A model generated the notes under the pieces. The model did no database searches. It had not been told where the DNA came from and saw nothing but the letters and a program-made list of their open reading frames with translations. DNA of 64,000 nucleotides from Climacteris rufus (taxonomy: Eukaryota; Chordata; Aves; Passeriformes; Climacteridae). This document shows positions 48,831 to 62,017 of the stretch, in pieces. Each line of letters opens with the position of its first letter. Positions within the stretch are counted from its first letter, which is position 1. Location of the stretch: positions 1,346,826-1,410,825 of the forward strand of contig VZRZ01006165.1 of NCBI GenBank assembly GCA_013398175.1, read 5' to 3'. The position numbers were made by a program, and so were the translations under genes.

Positions 48831-51800
48831 GGTGTAACAAAAAAAGGGAGCTGTCAATTAACGCACTTCTTTTTATCAGTAGATGAAAACAGAATTTATA
48901 AAGGAGTTAGATAGCCTTATGGCTGTCACCAGTGTAGCTACAGTAACAGCTTTACGGTTATTGGTAGCGTTAAGGACAAAATTACCTTATACCACTCCTT
49001 ATAAACAGAAAGTGAACTCGGGTCCAGAGAAATCGTCAGAGAGCAGGTGCAGCCTGGACACCATGCCCAGAATGTTTACACGTGGGGGTGGGGGGGGTCT
49101 TTCACATCAGATATGAGTATTTGCAGACATTTTGGTTGTTTCTGCCATCCTGCAGGTGTGTAGGCAACGTTCCTGGAGGAAGGTGCTCTTCTAATTTCAG
49201 TATCCGTGGTAGCATATGTCAGAGTTTTCCCCTTTGTATGCGTTTCTGGCTGCTTATAAAAGTTTGGATATTGTCTTCTAATTCTTATCCTCAAGCTTAG
49301 CATGTCTGAATACCTTACTGAGTTTTTTCATTCTTACAGTCTCAATGCAACATAGAAAGGAATCTAACCTTGGATTAAAACTGAGTGCTAAAATGAAAGT
49401 AAGATTTAGAATCTGAGGATTTTTTTAAAATGGCAATATTAGAATTATTTAGTGACATAGGTCTACATGGTGCTTTGATGGTATGAAGCAAACCAGAATC
49501 AAGTTAAAATGATGTTGATTAGGGAGAACCATACTCTGCTGTAGATACTAAGCATATTAGGTTGACAAGTGAGAAAGGGGTTGAAAAGAAATAGAGGGTT
49601 TTGATTTATTCTGCTTTCTTTTCATCCCATGTTTGGAAACACAATTGTGATTTTTAGATGTATAGATTAATGATCATCTCTGATTTGGGAGACCAAAGTT
49701 ACTCTAAGCTTCAGGTTTTGTAAGTATGGGGCTTACAAACAAATTTAATCTCTTACCTTTAACGGCTTATTTTAGGAAAAGAGCAAGATGCTCATTTCCA
49801 AATCAAGACAACTTCATATCAGGAAAATGCCCTCTTATGGAGACCTTCCACTTCATAGCTGAGGCACAGGGATGCCTAGGTGTCTGCCCACAACTTTGAT
49901 GACTTGGCCATGCCTTGAATCTGGGACTGCTGTACAAATTAGCTTGCAGTTCATGGTCCTTCTCTGTCTGCCAGGCATTGGCAGAATTGTCAAGGCTGAT
50001 GCCCCAGGCTTCATTTCATCATCATCACCGTTAATAGTGCCATGGCTGGAGGTTTCAGTGTTCGTACTCAGTGCCAGAGTCCTCATTAGGAAGCTGATTT
50101 TGACTCAGCCAGTCTGTAGCTCATGTTGCGTCTCAGATGCTTCAATTTTTTTTTTTTTTTCAGTTCTGAAGCAACAAAAGTACAGACAAATATACCTTCA
50201 GCTTTGGAAGAATTTTCAATCAGTTTTTTCTTTGTTAAAGACTCAGCTTGTTCTGGAGAAACTGCCTGGATGGCAAGTGATGCATCACTGGCACCTTGGA
50301 AGTGGTGAAGCTGAGACAAAAGTGGTGTGTAGATCTGATGTCTCTTGAGTAAAATTTTCATTTTCCACAAGAGTGTTTTCAGGTTTTATATACTAATACT
50401 CTTCTGCAATATCCTTTAATGTATTCTCAAATGCTACATTAAACAACCCATGTGAGTACATAGGTAGAAAGGGGCAATGGTGATTTTAATGGGTAATGTT
50501 TTAATAGTAAACATAAAAATTTATAATTCACTATTGCTCTGGATTCTTTTGATTCTTTATTCACCCATCCACTGTTACAACACAGCAGATTTCAGATCCA
50601 CCTTAACTACAGTAGTGTAAGCCCAAATCCTGACAGTCTGAAAGGGAACAGTGGGCAATAACTTACGCAGCCAGCAAGAATACACTCACCACGGACTGGG
50701 ATCAACTTCTCACTCTGACACCCATCATCCCAGGCAGCATCCCTACCTCAGATAATCCCGCCTGTAAATGAGGGTCTTATAGACCCAAACCACAACAGAC
50801 TAAACTTATTGTTACAAGGGCCACAAAGAAATTTATGTCCAAATTTAACTGGGGTTTACGTGTAACTGTCCAGACAGATGAATTACAGATGATTGTGAAA
50901 GTTACACAACGCCTGATCCAGGCGCACAGTGGTATACAAAGGGAAAAGTAGTTACCAGGAAACTGTCTTAGACCCTTCCGCTAAATATTAATTACTTGTG
51001 TACTTTTTTTATCCTGTCTTTACCCTGCAATTTTTTTCTCATGTCCAAGTACAGTTTCCTTTACTGTACCCAGGATATTAACTTTAACAGATATAGTAGC
51101 AGATCCTAAAAGGATAAATCTCTTTAATCTTTATTGTTTCTCAGTCACTCTGTTATGATAAAAATCTATCCACCAGCTTTAAAAACAATATGACATGTCC
51201 ATATACTCCTTTGGATCTACAAATGGGCATTAGTATATGCATGTCACTTGATTACTTGAGGCTTGATCCAAAATGCATTAAATCAATAGCAAAATTGCCT
51301 TTGATTCTGGTGGGCTTCAGGGTAGTCATTCTACTGGCACAGCAGAATAGACACTGTGTTTAAGTGGGACTTCACTGCATGTTGAAGCCCTCCAGAAGAT
51401 GTACATTTCACCTTTCTCTCAATTCCTGGCACACGCTGACAAAGCTGTGTTTGCTGGAAGCATCTTTCCCATTGCTCCTTGTTTGACAATGTCATGGAAT
51501 AATGGGAAGGGAAATTCTAGAGAATCATTTCTCAGAGCTGCAAAGAATCCCTGTAGGCTGAAGAATATAATTTATAATAGGCTTTACTTTCTAATAGCTG
51601 CTGTTTCTGTTTGAAGTTTCAGCCAGGCATGGTTTTCTCTGTTAATGATTAGTTTATCATCTGTAAATATTCTTCACAACTTTGAGTCTCCAGACCACTG
51701 TTTTAACATCATAGATGAGATTTTAGAGTGTAAAGTAGAAATTGTGAATAACATTCTACAGTGAGGTAAGTGTACAGAGCAGTTTCCACAACTGACTTCA

Positions 51801-54800
51801 GAAAACTAATTCTGAGTGATCATCACCTGTTTTTCTCCCTCTTGTTACTAATGATTTGCTTTTCTCAGGTCTCTTTCTGCATTGACATTTACACATGGTC
51901 TGGCTCCTAGTTAGGGCTAGTGATTCACATTTTTTTGTAACTATGCCAATAAACTTAGATCTCTGTGCAGTGAAGCATAAACCTAGTTGAGTTGTCCTGA
52001 GAACTATTTGAAGCAGCAGAGATAGCAGTGCTTCGAGGTACAGCTTGAGACACTCAGTTTTAAAATAGAAGCATAGAAATACATGAAGTAGAAGACATCA
52101 GTTGGTTGAAATGTTCTTGCAGAACTGCTTTTCTCCTGAATGCTTTGGGGAGGCCATTATGAGTGTCTCATACTAGCATCAGGATATTTGGGTGCTCAAA
52201 CAAACAATGACTCAGATTTCATCAGTTCTGGTAAACACTAAAACCCAAATATGACTGGTGTCTCTAATGGTATGATGTAATTACTTGGTTTGAAAAAGCA
52301 ATACTGTTCTCTTTTGTTGGAAGAAAGGAGGTAAAAAGTTTATTTGAGATTTTATTTGACTGAAGCTCAAATTCCTCAAGTTTATATTGACTTTGTACTG
52401 GTTTATCATTTTCAAAATGTAATCATGACTGTCAGTGGGATAAATGGTGCCTCACCATGCCAACATCCCATCCAAAGTTTTCCTTTTAATAGAAAATACA
52501 CAAATGTTCTTCACAGAATAGTAACCAGATGCTGTTTTATGGATGGAGTTTGGAAGCATACTTTGAAACATAAAAGTATAAGTGTCCAATTCTTCTATGA
52601 AGAATTTACACATGTTAAATTTTACACACATATGAGCTACAAATTAGGGCTGTAAGTAAATTAACTTAAATAATAAGACTGTAAGTTCCTGTTCAGCAGA
52701 GCACCTAATAACACTTCGATGAATTGGAGCCACATTTAATTAACGACATGAAATCCTGGCATGATTGATTCAGCACTTTGTTATTCAAATATAACCCATT
52801 CAATATCATACAGTTTTCTGTGTGAAGTTAAAACCCTAATGATAGGATTAAAAATTTTTAAAAAGTAGTAAAAAAAAGTTAGAACAAATCCTGTGAGTTT
52901 CTAGGCATACAAATGACTATTAATCTTTTGACAGCTGAAAGCTTGTGAAATTTTAGCTCGGGATTTTGACAGGTGTGTTTAAAACAGGACCTCTTGGTGG
53001 CATGTTTTATAAAAATACAGAGGAGATCACATAATAGAGAGTTACATTGACCAAGAAGTCAAGAAGTATCTTGATAATTGCATTTGAAGTAAATTATGTT
53101 GTGATGCCAATCAAAATGCACTTTTATGGTCTCATTTTCTTGTAAATTTTTTAATAAATGGATTTTTTCTTCCAGAGTTACTCAGTGCAACTTTAACAGA
53201 TATTCTGTCAAAAGCCACTTTATACATTTTAACAATGATTTTCATCTCTATCTCTGTAGTCTCAAGTAATAAATTTCATTTGTCTTGGCACAAGAAGCAT
53301 TGTCTTCCCTCATGAAAATTGAACATTATTATTAATGTAGATAGTCAATTACTTCAGATTAATGTGGATTTATATTTTAAATCAATACATCAACGTGATG
53401 CAAAGCACTCTTAAAACACCATAAACTTCTGATGGATATCTAATCCATTTTTTAAAAATTCATAGAGTCGGGAATCTATACAACTGCATAATTTGTATGG
53501 ATATTGTATTTAGGGGATGAGCGCACCGTTGACAGTTGTGTGGCTTAAAATATATTTTATTCTATATAGATCTTTATAAGTTCTTATCCAGTCAGTTACT
53601 CAAAAAGGTTAACGTCAAATACATTAAGAGAAGAAATAAAATACAAAAATGTTGAGAGTAAATTTAATTTGTCATGGGAAAATGCTGGTGGGGAAATGGT
53701 GGACACATCTCCAAATGTTTTCACGGGTGGCTGCCATTGTCAAAGAGAAACTTTGGTCAATTATAAAGTACAGAGTTCAGTACAAGAATAATTAGCTCAA
53801 ATGTAATGACCCAGCATTTTCAGATTGTGTGATCTGACTTTAAACAAGTTTCTAGCTTCCTCTTCCTGGAGTTGAAATGAAGCCAAAAGGCCATTCTGCA
53901 TTGCCCAGTTTAGCTGGAGTCCTGCAGATGGAAGAAACTACTCAAAGATGAAACTACCCACAGGACTAGCAGATCATTTACCTTTCTCATTGATCAACTC
54001 AATTTAGCTCATTCATCTGGTCTGCTCCTAATCAGAGCCACAACTTCTGTAGTGGTCATAAAGTTTTATTTCTTACATACCAAACTCCAGCACTTAAAGG
54101 TTTCTAACACTCTGTTTGCCTTACCCAGCAGACATTCTTGGGGATCTGTGGGTGCCTAAACTGAGCAAAATTTGATGTAGGGAATTTGAAAAACAGAGTA
54201 GGTGTCCAGGGCAAGCTTTTATTTTTTTGACTTGAGAACTCCTTAACATTTGGTGTTGAAAACTTGGATTCATTCTGGTTTGGTTTTTTTTTTTTTTTAG
54301 TCTTCACTCAAATCTTACATTTCACTCCAGAACAAAAAAAAAAAAAATAATTAAAATTATATATTGGTGTAAGATCAATAAAATAAAACTACAGGGTTCT
54401 TCCTCTTTTTTCTTGTCTGAAATTTGGGTTAGAACTAGAGAATATTGCACGATGAGGCAAAAAGTGTGCATCAAGCCTCAGTTCATAAGGTGGATTAGAC
54501 TTGCATCATCAGTTCCCCATTACCTTCTCTTCTTTCGTGTAAAAAGCTTGGAATTCCTGTTTGGTCATTAAATAATCATCTCAGTCTCTAGTCTTTGTTT
54601 TAAGTATATTGAAGTTGTTATAGATGGATGCAGAGTTGTTTGCCTTATCAGTCTGAACAACTGTGTCAAATTTTCTATCTTTTTTCTCTAATGTGCACAA
54701 GGCTCATTTGATGCTGTATTTTCATTTATTCAAATTCAGTTCCTTCATATTGTTGCTAATGTCTCTTTTGTTTGTTGCTTAAAGCCAGTCATGCAGAAGA

Positions 54801-56865
54801 AAATCTGCAAAATCCTTTTTTATGTCATAGACTTTCCATGTTTGGTGAATTTGAGTGCTCCCCATTCAGCTGCTGGAGAATGGAAGTTTGAAAAGGTTCT
54901 GTGCTTTCCATTCACTCATTTGTACACTTAATCCTGAAATAAGCATTGCTTATTTTGATTATACTGCCAATACTTCTGTGCTGCAACGGTGCAATTACAC
55001 CTTTACTTCTATCACAAACAGTATATGCTGAAAGCCAAGTATCTGGATTAATAGGAAAATCTTTACTAAACTCTGGTATATGTGGGCTTTTTGAATCATC
55101 CGTTATGTAAATTACATTTTAGGGAAATTACTGGGGGTCTCTGAAGTTGAAGATATGCTGCGCAAAGTGACACAGCAAAATATTATATGAAAATTGTAAA
55201 TTAATGGGCAATATTTTATTATCTAAAAAGCCTTGATTGCATCATGAAGCTATAGTATGATGTTTACTGACTGCAACCACGAGTGATTGATATAGAAGCC
55301 TAGCAAAACTTACATCCGCAATGCATTAAACATACAAATCAATTTTTTTCTGCTACTTCACCTGTAAAAGTCTCAAAATTGTTCACATTTGTTGCCTTTA
55401 AAAATATTTTCACCTGAGGATAACAGAATAACAAGAACAAGCAATATCTTTCATTCTGGCATAGTACTTCATGTTTTTGCAGTCTGGAACAGACAGAAAC
55501 AGTTTTCACGGAAAAAAAAAACATTGCCTACATTGGTTATAAAGTATAAAATACCCACAATTGTGTTTTGATGAGACAGTTCATTCAACTTCACTGTTTA
55601 GTCAATCCAAGCTAGAGACTGTCAATGTTGTTGTCATATATTGGTAATTTTTTTCCAATAGCATGGAAACAGTATTGAATAAAAGTACCAAATATATCCC
55701 TCCTCCCACCCCAATGATTTAAGCATATTGTAACAGGATAGTGAATTTTCATTACGTCTACCAAGCATAAAAACATTTCAGAATCAAGCCCTTGTATTGA
55801 ATTAATTAAATAATTAATTTAGTCTGGAACTAATTAAACCTGGCTTTCAAATAATTTCTGCCTAGTGGATGGTTGATTTTGTAGCAGAGTTGCACTGCAA
55901 CTGTGGGGGACCTACTCCCTGCTTGGACATCAGACCAAACCGGTGAAGGCTGCTGTGAATCCCTAACCACAGAAGAAGTTTTGACCACAATTAATGTCTT
56001 ATTGGACACCAGAGAATGCACATCACCCAGTTTCTGTTTCTTCTGGAGTGAGTGCCCTGAGAAAGCATGGATTCCAGCTGAAGCACATACTGGTCTGGGT
56101 GTGCTCTCTCTTCTGTGGCTTTTGAATGTCTTGTCAATAACATTAACCAAGAGGTGGGAAAATTGGGTGTGTGGCAATAATGATTGCATGAACAGGCATG
56201 TGTGCCTTTTGTACAATTGCCATGTTTTCTAGGCTAGAATGTTGCAGATGATTATGATGGTTTAAATTATAAATGTACATTTTAAATAATGTACACATAG
56301 AAAACGTGTGCCACTGTTTTCCTTGGTGTATACTGTTTTTTCATTGCTTTGCTTTGCTCCTCTTCTCTCCAGCTGCTTACCCTTGAAACAAATGAATAAT
56401 CTCATTGGATTAGCTGTTCTCATTTAAAACAAAGAGCGTACATAAATATGCTTTTCTTTCATTCAAGTAATAACTTTTTGTACTGTGTTTTTTTTTTTCT
56501 AGATACAATGACAGGAGTCCAGCAGTGCCATGGGCGATGTTCAGCTCAGGCTGTCTTGTGTTGGAAGAGCCCTGTTACTCAAAACCAGTGATTATTTTAT
56601 AGAAAACCTGGTTAATATTTCTGTTGTCTATGTATTCTCCACAGTAAGAGTACATAGGAAGAGTAGCTCTGACACCAAAAAGATAAAACTGTCATATTAG
56701 GCCGAAAGGGAGAATTTCCCTGCATCTCAATATCCCGCCTTGACTCTGATGTGGAGTACTGGTACACAAGTTAGGCCCACGCAGAGTGGTCTTTCCTAAA
56801 CTCAGCTGGATCCTGGTAATCAATGCCTTAGGGACATTCTAACCCTGAGATTGTGTTCAGTCCAT
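48831..56865. other. Intergenic or intronic DNA without a recognised gene
   Basis: AT-rich. Local features are a poly-T tract followed by CAG at 50145-50163 that looks like a strong acceptor; overlapping stop-poor stretches at 49853-50370; a GC-richer patch around 50640-50770; long A and T runs near 54280-54345; and opposing 109- and 128-codon frames at 55830-56232. I recognised no protein in any of them. Confidence 0.5.
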
Positions 56866-57225
56866 TATGTTTAGTAGCCATCAGTAGACCTATCTTCTAG
56901 GAAATTATCTCACCTAATTTTTAAATTATTTATACATTTGTCTTCCTTAGCATCCTTTTGCAGTGAGTTCCATAATTCTGTTAATATGTTGGATAAAAGA
57001 AGTATTCCTTTTTTCTTCATTTTAAACCTGCCATCTGAAAATATCTTTGGACATCTTCTCACGCTTGTGCTGTAAGTAATGAAGAGTTAGTTTCTGTTTT
57101 CAAATGGTTTGTGATTTTGTAGGCTTTTATCATATACCTTGCCCTTGGTCATTTATTTTGCAAACTGAAAGACCCTAACCTATTTACAGTCTCCTTATAT
57201 CTCTGATCAGTCTTTCTCCATTTGC
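56866..57225 (-). mobile_element. Old CR1/L3-type LINE 3' region
   Basis: Resembles, in reverse complement, the 3' part of ancient amniote CR1-like LINEs: GTGAGTTCCATAATTCTGTT, the AAGAAGTATTCCTTTTTTCT block, TTTTAAACCTGCCATCTG, then CTTTTATCATATACC and GCAAACTGAAAGACCC in the expected order. It is strongly diverged. Assignment is from memory of the pattern. Confidence 0.55.
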
Positions 57226-58366
57226 CTCAATTTTCTTCTTTTTCTGCTTTTGAAGAGTATCTCTCAGCTGAATGTAGCAGCCCATTGCCACCTATTTGTC
57301 ATTCCCTGTCAGCTTTAGATTGGGCCAACCTGAAAAAGTTTATATTCTCAAGAAATTTTGTTACTTCATTATTTACTACCTTTTTATTCCACTTTGCTTG
57401 GACAGTTTAAGACCTGAAGTAAGTTTTTTAATTGTGAAAACTAACCATTTGTTTCTACCTTTAGTTCCCTCTCTTTTCGTGGGTTCGTGGGAGGAACTTG
57501 CTTTTAACCCCATGCCAGCCTTACCTGTGTCAGTCACTTTATTTCTAGTTCTCTTCAGAGAAATCTCTCGGAAACCTGTGTGTACTCCTTCAACTGGACA
57601 ATGTGTCAATAGGATTGTCTGCTTTCTTGGACAGTTTAGAACATGTATAAGCATGACATCTCTGCAAAGCATATGGTTTCTTCTGTGATAGGTTGTTTCA
57701 CATATTACCTTTTATCCTGGGAAATATTACAGTTTCTACCCATTTTTGGGCTATGCAATGTCAGAAACAAAGCGTTGTCTACTCCAGGAGACTTAGTCCT
57801 CATTTTACCCATTCAATCCCCAACTTTGTTGTAATCTGCCCATCTGGTTGACCCTGCATATATGTACAGGCTCCTTCATTTACAGGAGATGTGGCCAGGT
57901 GTCTGCCCGGGTAGATCACAACATGTTCTTTCTGCTTTTTCCTATATCCTTGAAGCAGCAGTAAGAAAATAAATCACACCAGAAAGCTCAACACATTTCA
58001 GACACATGGACTCTGTAGTGGACAGAGCAGGTGAAAAATTAGCTACTGTGTAAAAGCTGAAAGTCCAAATAGAAGGTTGTAGCTGTTGGTTAAGTTTTTG
58101 CTTGTGTAGTAGAAAGCATTCAAATATTAAATACTAATATTAAGTATTTCACAACCTGTATAATACTGTATTTTGTAAAGAGTCTATTTTATAGATTAAG
58201 ATGTACATCAGGATTTTTTCTGAAGAAAACAAAAATTTGTGTCTCAGATATTTTGCCATGGTTACTGTAGAAACTTTTATAATTAAAATATGTTGTCTGT
58301 GGGGAAAGGCGGGATGTAACCCACACACTTGTGGAGCCAAATGTTTGCATTTTCCCTTTGTTTCAG
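57226..58366. other. Non-coding DNA left of the candidate exon
   Basis: Chance open frames up to 130 codons (57296-57688, plus) show no domain or composition I recognise. No repeat family was seen. Confidence 0.5.
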
Positions 58367-58441
58367 AACAGAGATTTTGAAAAGCTGAAGTATTTACTGG
58401 ATAGTTGCTCCAAACGAAGAAGCCAGCAAGACTGCAGGCAG
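58367..58441 (+). CDS. Candidate 75-nt coding exon of an unknown plus-strand gene
   Basis: Preceded by the strong acceptor TTTTCCCTTTGTTTCAG and followed by GTAAGG. Exactly 25 codons, open only in the frame that starts at the splice border, reading NRDFEKLKYLLDSCSKRRSQ then QDCRQ. The other two forward frames have stops. The peptide resembles no protein I can name and is not part of the NMU precursor as I know it. It could instead be an exon of a non-coding transcript from the 48-kb island. Confidence 0.35.
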
Positions 58442-59990
58442 GTAAGGCAAATAGATTTCTTCTCATAAATAATTAATCCAGTAATGCTGCTGCCCCACAT
58501 ACATAACCATTGTATTTATGCAAATATAATTTAGAAGGAGAAAGAGCATTTGCTTGGAGTGTGCAACACTGTCGATGGTTTAGGCTCTTTCACTTGGAGC
58601 TGTCATTCCTGCCTCGAGTAGGAGAGTGCTAATCTAGCTGATACCAGTTTCCCTGTCTTGAGGGAGCTGCACTTGGCACTCTTTGCTGTGGTATGGAAGA
58701 GCAGATGACAGTATTGAACACTGGCAGTGTGTATACTCTGGGGAAACTTGGCCCTTCAGTATAGATTATTAGACATAAATACTGGAGTACTAAAATATGC
58801 CGGTACTTTGAGACAACTGTGGCTATTTCTCATATTGAAGCAGCAATTTGAATTGAATCTTTGCTGCTGTTTTACTGGGGGAAACATTCTGCAGGGAGGG
58901 TAAAGAGAGAGAACAAGGATGAAGTGAGATAATTAAGGATGCATGAAAACTGTTCTTTGATACCAGGGCAATGAATATTCAAAATGGAAGATTTATTTCT
59001 CAATACAGGAGGGTTTTTTAGACAGTCAGACTAGTTAAAAGACAATCTCTACAGGGTTATCAAGTTTTTTTCTCACAGTTAAGACATAGAGGGACAAGAT
59101 GTTTTTCTGCACTCTAAGTTTTAATATACTTACGTACATAGAGTAATCCTCTTTTATTAAAATAAAAAAGAATAAAATAAAATACCAAAGACATTTAGAT
59201 TCCAATTTTTAGTGGATACAAAATAAAGAGGCTTTTTAGAGATAATAGGTTTTTGTTTAGTTACATGAATAGGATAAACCTTTTCTGTAAGCATGAGACT
59301 TAATATATAGGATTTGGCAAATATTGACAAATATCGCCTCCTATAAGAGTTATGCAACATCAGCTATCTCACTTGTCCCAAAGGTGACTGTTAAACCGAG
59401 TATCACTTTCTAATGCTTACAGTTCCAAATTTTGCAAGCTGGTTGTTTGGTTTTTTTCTCAGCTCACAGAATTGGCAGTATAATCAGTGTTCTCTTCTAC
59501 CAAATATTTCTTACATTTCTTAAGCTTCCAAGAGTCCTTTATGAATAAAAAAATGGATTTTTTTTTTAAACAAATAATTCCAAAGAAGAACAGAACATTT
59601 CAGTATTTATCTGGTAAAACAGACCTGCAGTTTTGTCTGTCAAGCTATAATTTATCAAAAGTTAAAGGAAAGAACATTGCACCACTCTTCAAACAGGCAG
59701 TGTTTTCAAATAAAACCGTACCCAAAGTCTCATTAAAAATGTTAATTATACCTCAAACTCTTGACCTTGCAAAATAAAATGTTGAAAAGTATCTTTCTGA
59801 CGTTTTGTGAATTAAGCCACAGCCCCATCAAACTGTGTCCAAAGCAGATAAGAAATAAATGTCTGCTGTAGCAAAACCAATGCTATGCTGCAGAGCAAAA
59901 CCAGTGTGCCATGTAGGGTACTCTTTAAAATGTTTAATGTGATTATTTAAATTTTAAATCCTTCAAACTGTCCAAGAGATTTCCCAGCTT

Positions 59991-60178
59991 CCTATCCTAT
60001 CCTATCCTATCCTATCCTATCCTATCCTATCCTATCCTATCCTATCCTATCCTATCCTATCCTATCCTATCCTCTCCTATCATATCCTATCCTATCCTAT
60101 CCTATCCTATCCTATCCTATCCTATCCTATCCTATCCTATCCTATCCTATCCTATCCTATCCTATCCTATCCTATCCT
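59991..60178. repeat. (CCTAT)n pentanucleotide microsatellite, about 37 units
   Basis: Nearly pure CCTAT array with single-base variants CCTCT (60071) and CATAT (60081). It is directly followed by a short CR1 3'-end fragment. Confidence 0.98.
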
Positions 60179-60183
60179 AAAAG

Positions 60184-60222
60184 CCAATCACGAAATCATT
60201 TAGGTTGGAAAAGACCTCTNCC
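60184..60222 (-). mobile_element. Short CR1 3'-end fragment
   Basis: AATCACGAAATCATTTAGGT and TTGGAAAAGACCTCT match the reverse complement of a bird CR1 terminus. It adjoins the (CCTAT)n array, which probably grew from the CR1's short terminal repeat. A single N lies at 60220. Confidence 0.7.
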
Positions 60223-60239
60223 ATCCCATTCTATCCATC

Positions 60240-61490
60240 TCCCACTTCCCTCCAAAACTTTCTCTAATTTCCAGGGGATGGCCTTGTTCGAGGCTTATGA
60301 TGTGGACAAAAGCCCAGGAATACAAGGAAAATCAGGTCTTGCAGCGTAAAACCGGTCTATTGCTAAGCCCTGGGAACATGCTGGCAAGTCTTCAGATTGC
60401 CTCTGTGCTTCTTTCTCTTGCCCTGTAGGATAATTTGTTTGTGCCTAGGCTGTGGTAAGGATGGATGAAGACTACAAATCTGGTTTAGCAGTGTGAGACT
60501 AGTAGACTTACCATATGTTTGGACCTAGTAAGTTATTTAACATATGACATTTTGAATAGCATTTGTGATTCAAGGCATGGTAGGGAAAGAGGTGGAAGAA
60601 CACACCTGCTCTTGCTGCAAACAAATTGCATTGTATGTCCACCCTGTTTTGCACACAGATGGCTCCCCACTGGACTGCTGAGCAACACTCACCACTCCAG
60701 CTATTAAGAAATGACTGTCATTAGTATTTCTTTTTCATAAGCACTTATAATCATGTAATTAATGTTATTGACTCAGCCTATATCTGCCATTCCAGGATTT
60801 ATTGTGAAAACTAATATATAGGTACATTTTTAAAAGATGCACAGATACCTGTCTACTGATGAGATCAAAGGTAATTCAGGCACTCAACTTGTGTGGAAAA
60901 CTGCAGTGCCTCTGTGATTTGGGGGACCCACTACAATGGAAAATTTCCTCCTTTATAAACATTTCTGAAAGGATGGCCTGCATATGTGATGTCTCAAGAC
61001 AGCATAAGTGAATTTTTGCAATTACTTTGCTATTTCCTTTTTTAGGCCTTTCAGATACCTTGAAGATCAATATCTTACTACAAAAAAACACAAACAAACA
61101 AACAACAAAACAGGCTTTTAGAATGCTGTGTGCAAAGGTTTTGTGCGAAAATTGTTTTTTATGTGTTTAATATAAAAGTGTGATTGATGTGTTGGAGAAC
61201 AGCTGAAGTAAATGTGACTGCAAGTTAGTAATCAAGTGTTTTGGTGTTGTTTTATTTGATAGTAACTGTACAGGAGAGGTGCATATGTCAGTGACTTTGT
61301 GGACTGTTTTGACCCTGGTATGACATAGTCCTGCTAGCCATACACCCCTTAATAAAGTGTTGGTGAGGGAATCTTATGCTTGATATTCTAAGAAATGCTC
61401 TGATGTCTACACTTTGCTGCCAACATTTTATAATTATTTACTTATGATATTTCATCATTTTTATTTTTTTGCTTTTATATATGTGTCCTT
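60240..61490. other. Non-coding DNA
   Basis: AT-rich, with a short (CAAA)-type stretch at about 61088-61110. No exon or RNA gene was recognised. Confidence 0.5.
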
Positions 61491-62017
61491 TAGCTGTGAA
61501 GTTGGAACCATTATTATAAGGCAAGGACATGCACCAGGTGGATGCTATTTAATACTGTTTGCAAAACTCAGAAACAGTGAAAATTTCAAAGCTGAAGAAG
61601 GAGACTTTGTATATGTACCTTCAAATAAAAAAAAATTACAAAGCCATTAAAATCTATAAGGTTTTTTTTCAGAGGCAAAGAAGGTAGGTCAGTGCTTTAA
61701 CAATTAATTGCTATCCTTTTTATTAAGACTTGAATCATATTTATAATGTCAAAACAGTGACATCTGCAGTTTTGCAAACACAAATGTCTATTGATGAGTG
61801 GTATTTGATAATTTTGGATTGCACAGCTTCAGTTATATTAGTGAATGGGAAAACTCACATAGATGACATCACTGCCCCTCTGACAGCAACATTTGTTCTA
61901 AATCTACAGAAAGAACATCTTTACGTGAAGAAATGGGGAACTGGGGTAGACTTCATACTACAATTTGACATAGATGTAATTTTAGATATAAAGCTGAAGA
62001 TTTATTTTTCTTTTTAA
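61491..62017 (+). pseudogene. Possible broken cyclic-nucleotide-binding-domain sequence
   Basis: After a pyrimidine-rich acceptor-like tract ending TGTCCTTTAG, the plus strand reads CEVGTIIIRQGHAPGGCYLI then LFAKLRN. This resembles the strand-glycine-strand core of cNMP-binding domains (G-x-IIxRQG...YxIL). The frame ends at a stop near 61650. About 80 nt on, a second frame reads MSIDEWYLIILDCTASVILV and VKKWGTGVDF, which could be a continuation of the same kind of fold. Two frames and a stop suggest decay. No such gene is expected next to EXOC1L in vertebrates, so a retrocopy or an unannotated gene are both possible. The domain call is by eye only. Confidence 0.3.

Noticed and set aside
47951..48914. 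Open frames of 217-291 codons around 48 kb
   Set aside because: Most of their length is the 434-base run of N; the rest is CpG-island sequence without stops.
55830..56232. Opposing 109- and 128-codon frames; one segment (TTINVLLDT) recalled a retroviral protease
   Set aside because: The catalytic triplet context is absent (DTR, not DTG) and nothing around it is retroviral; treated as coincidence.
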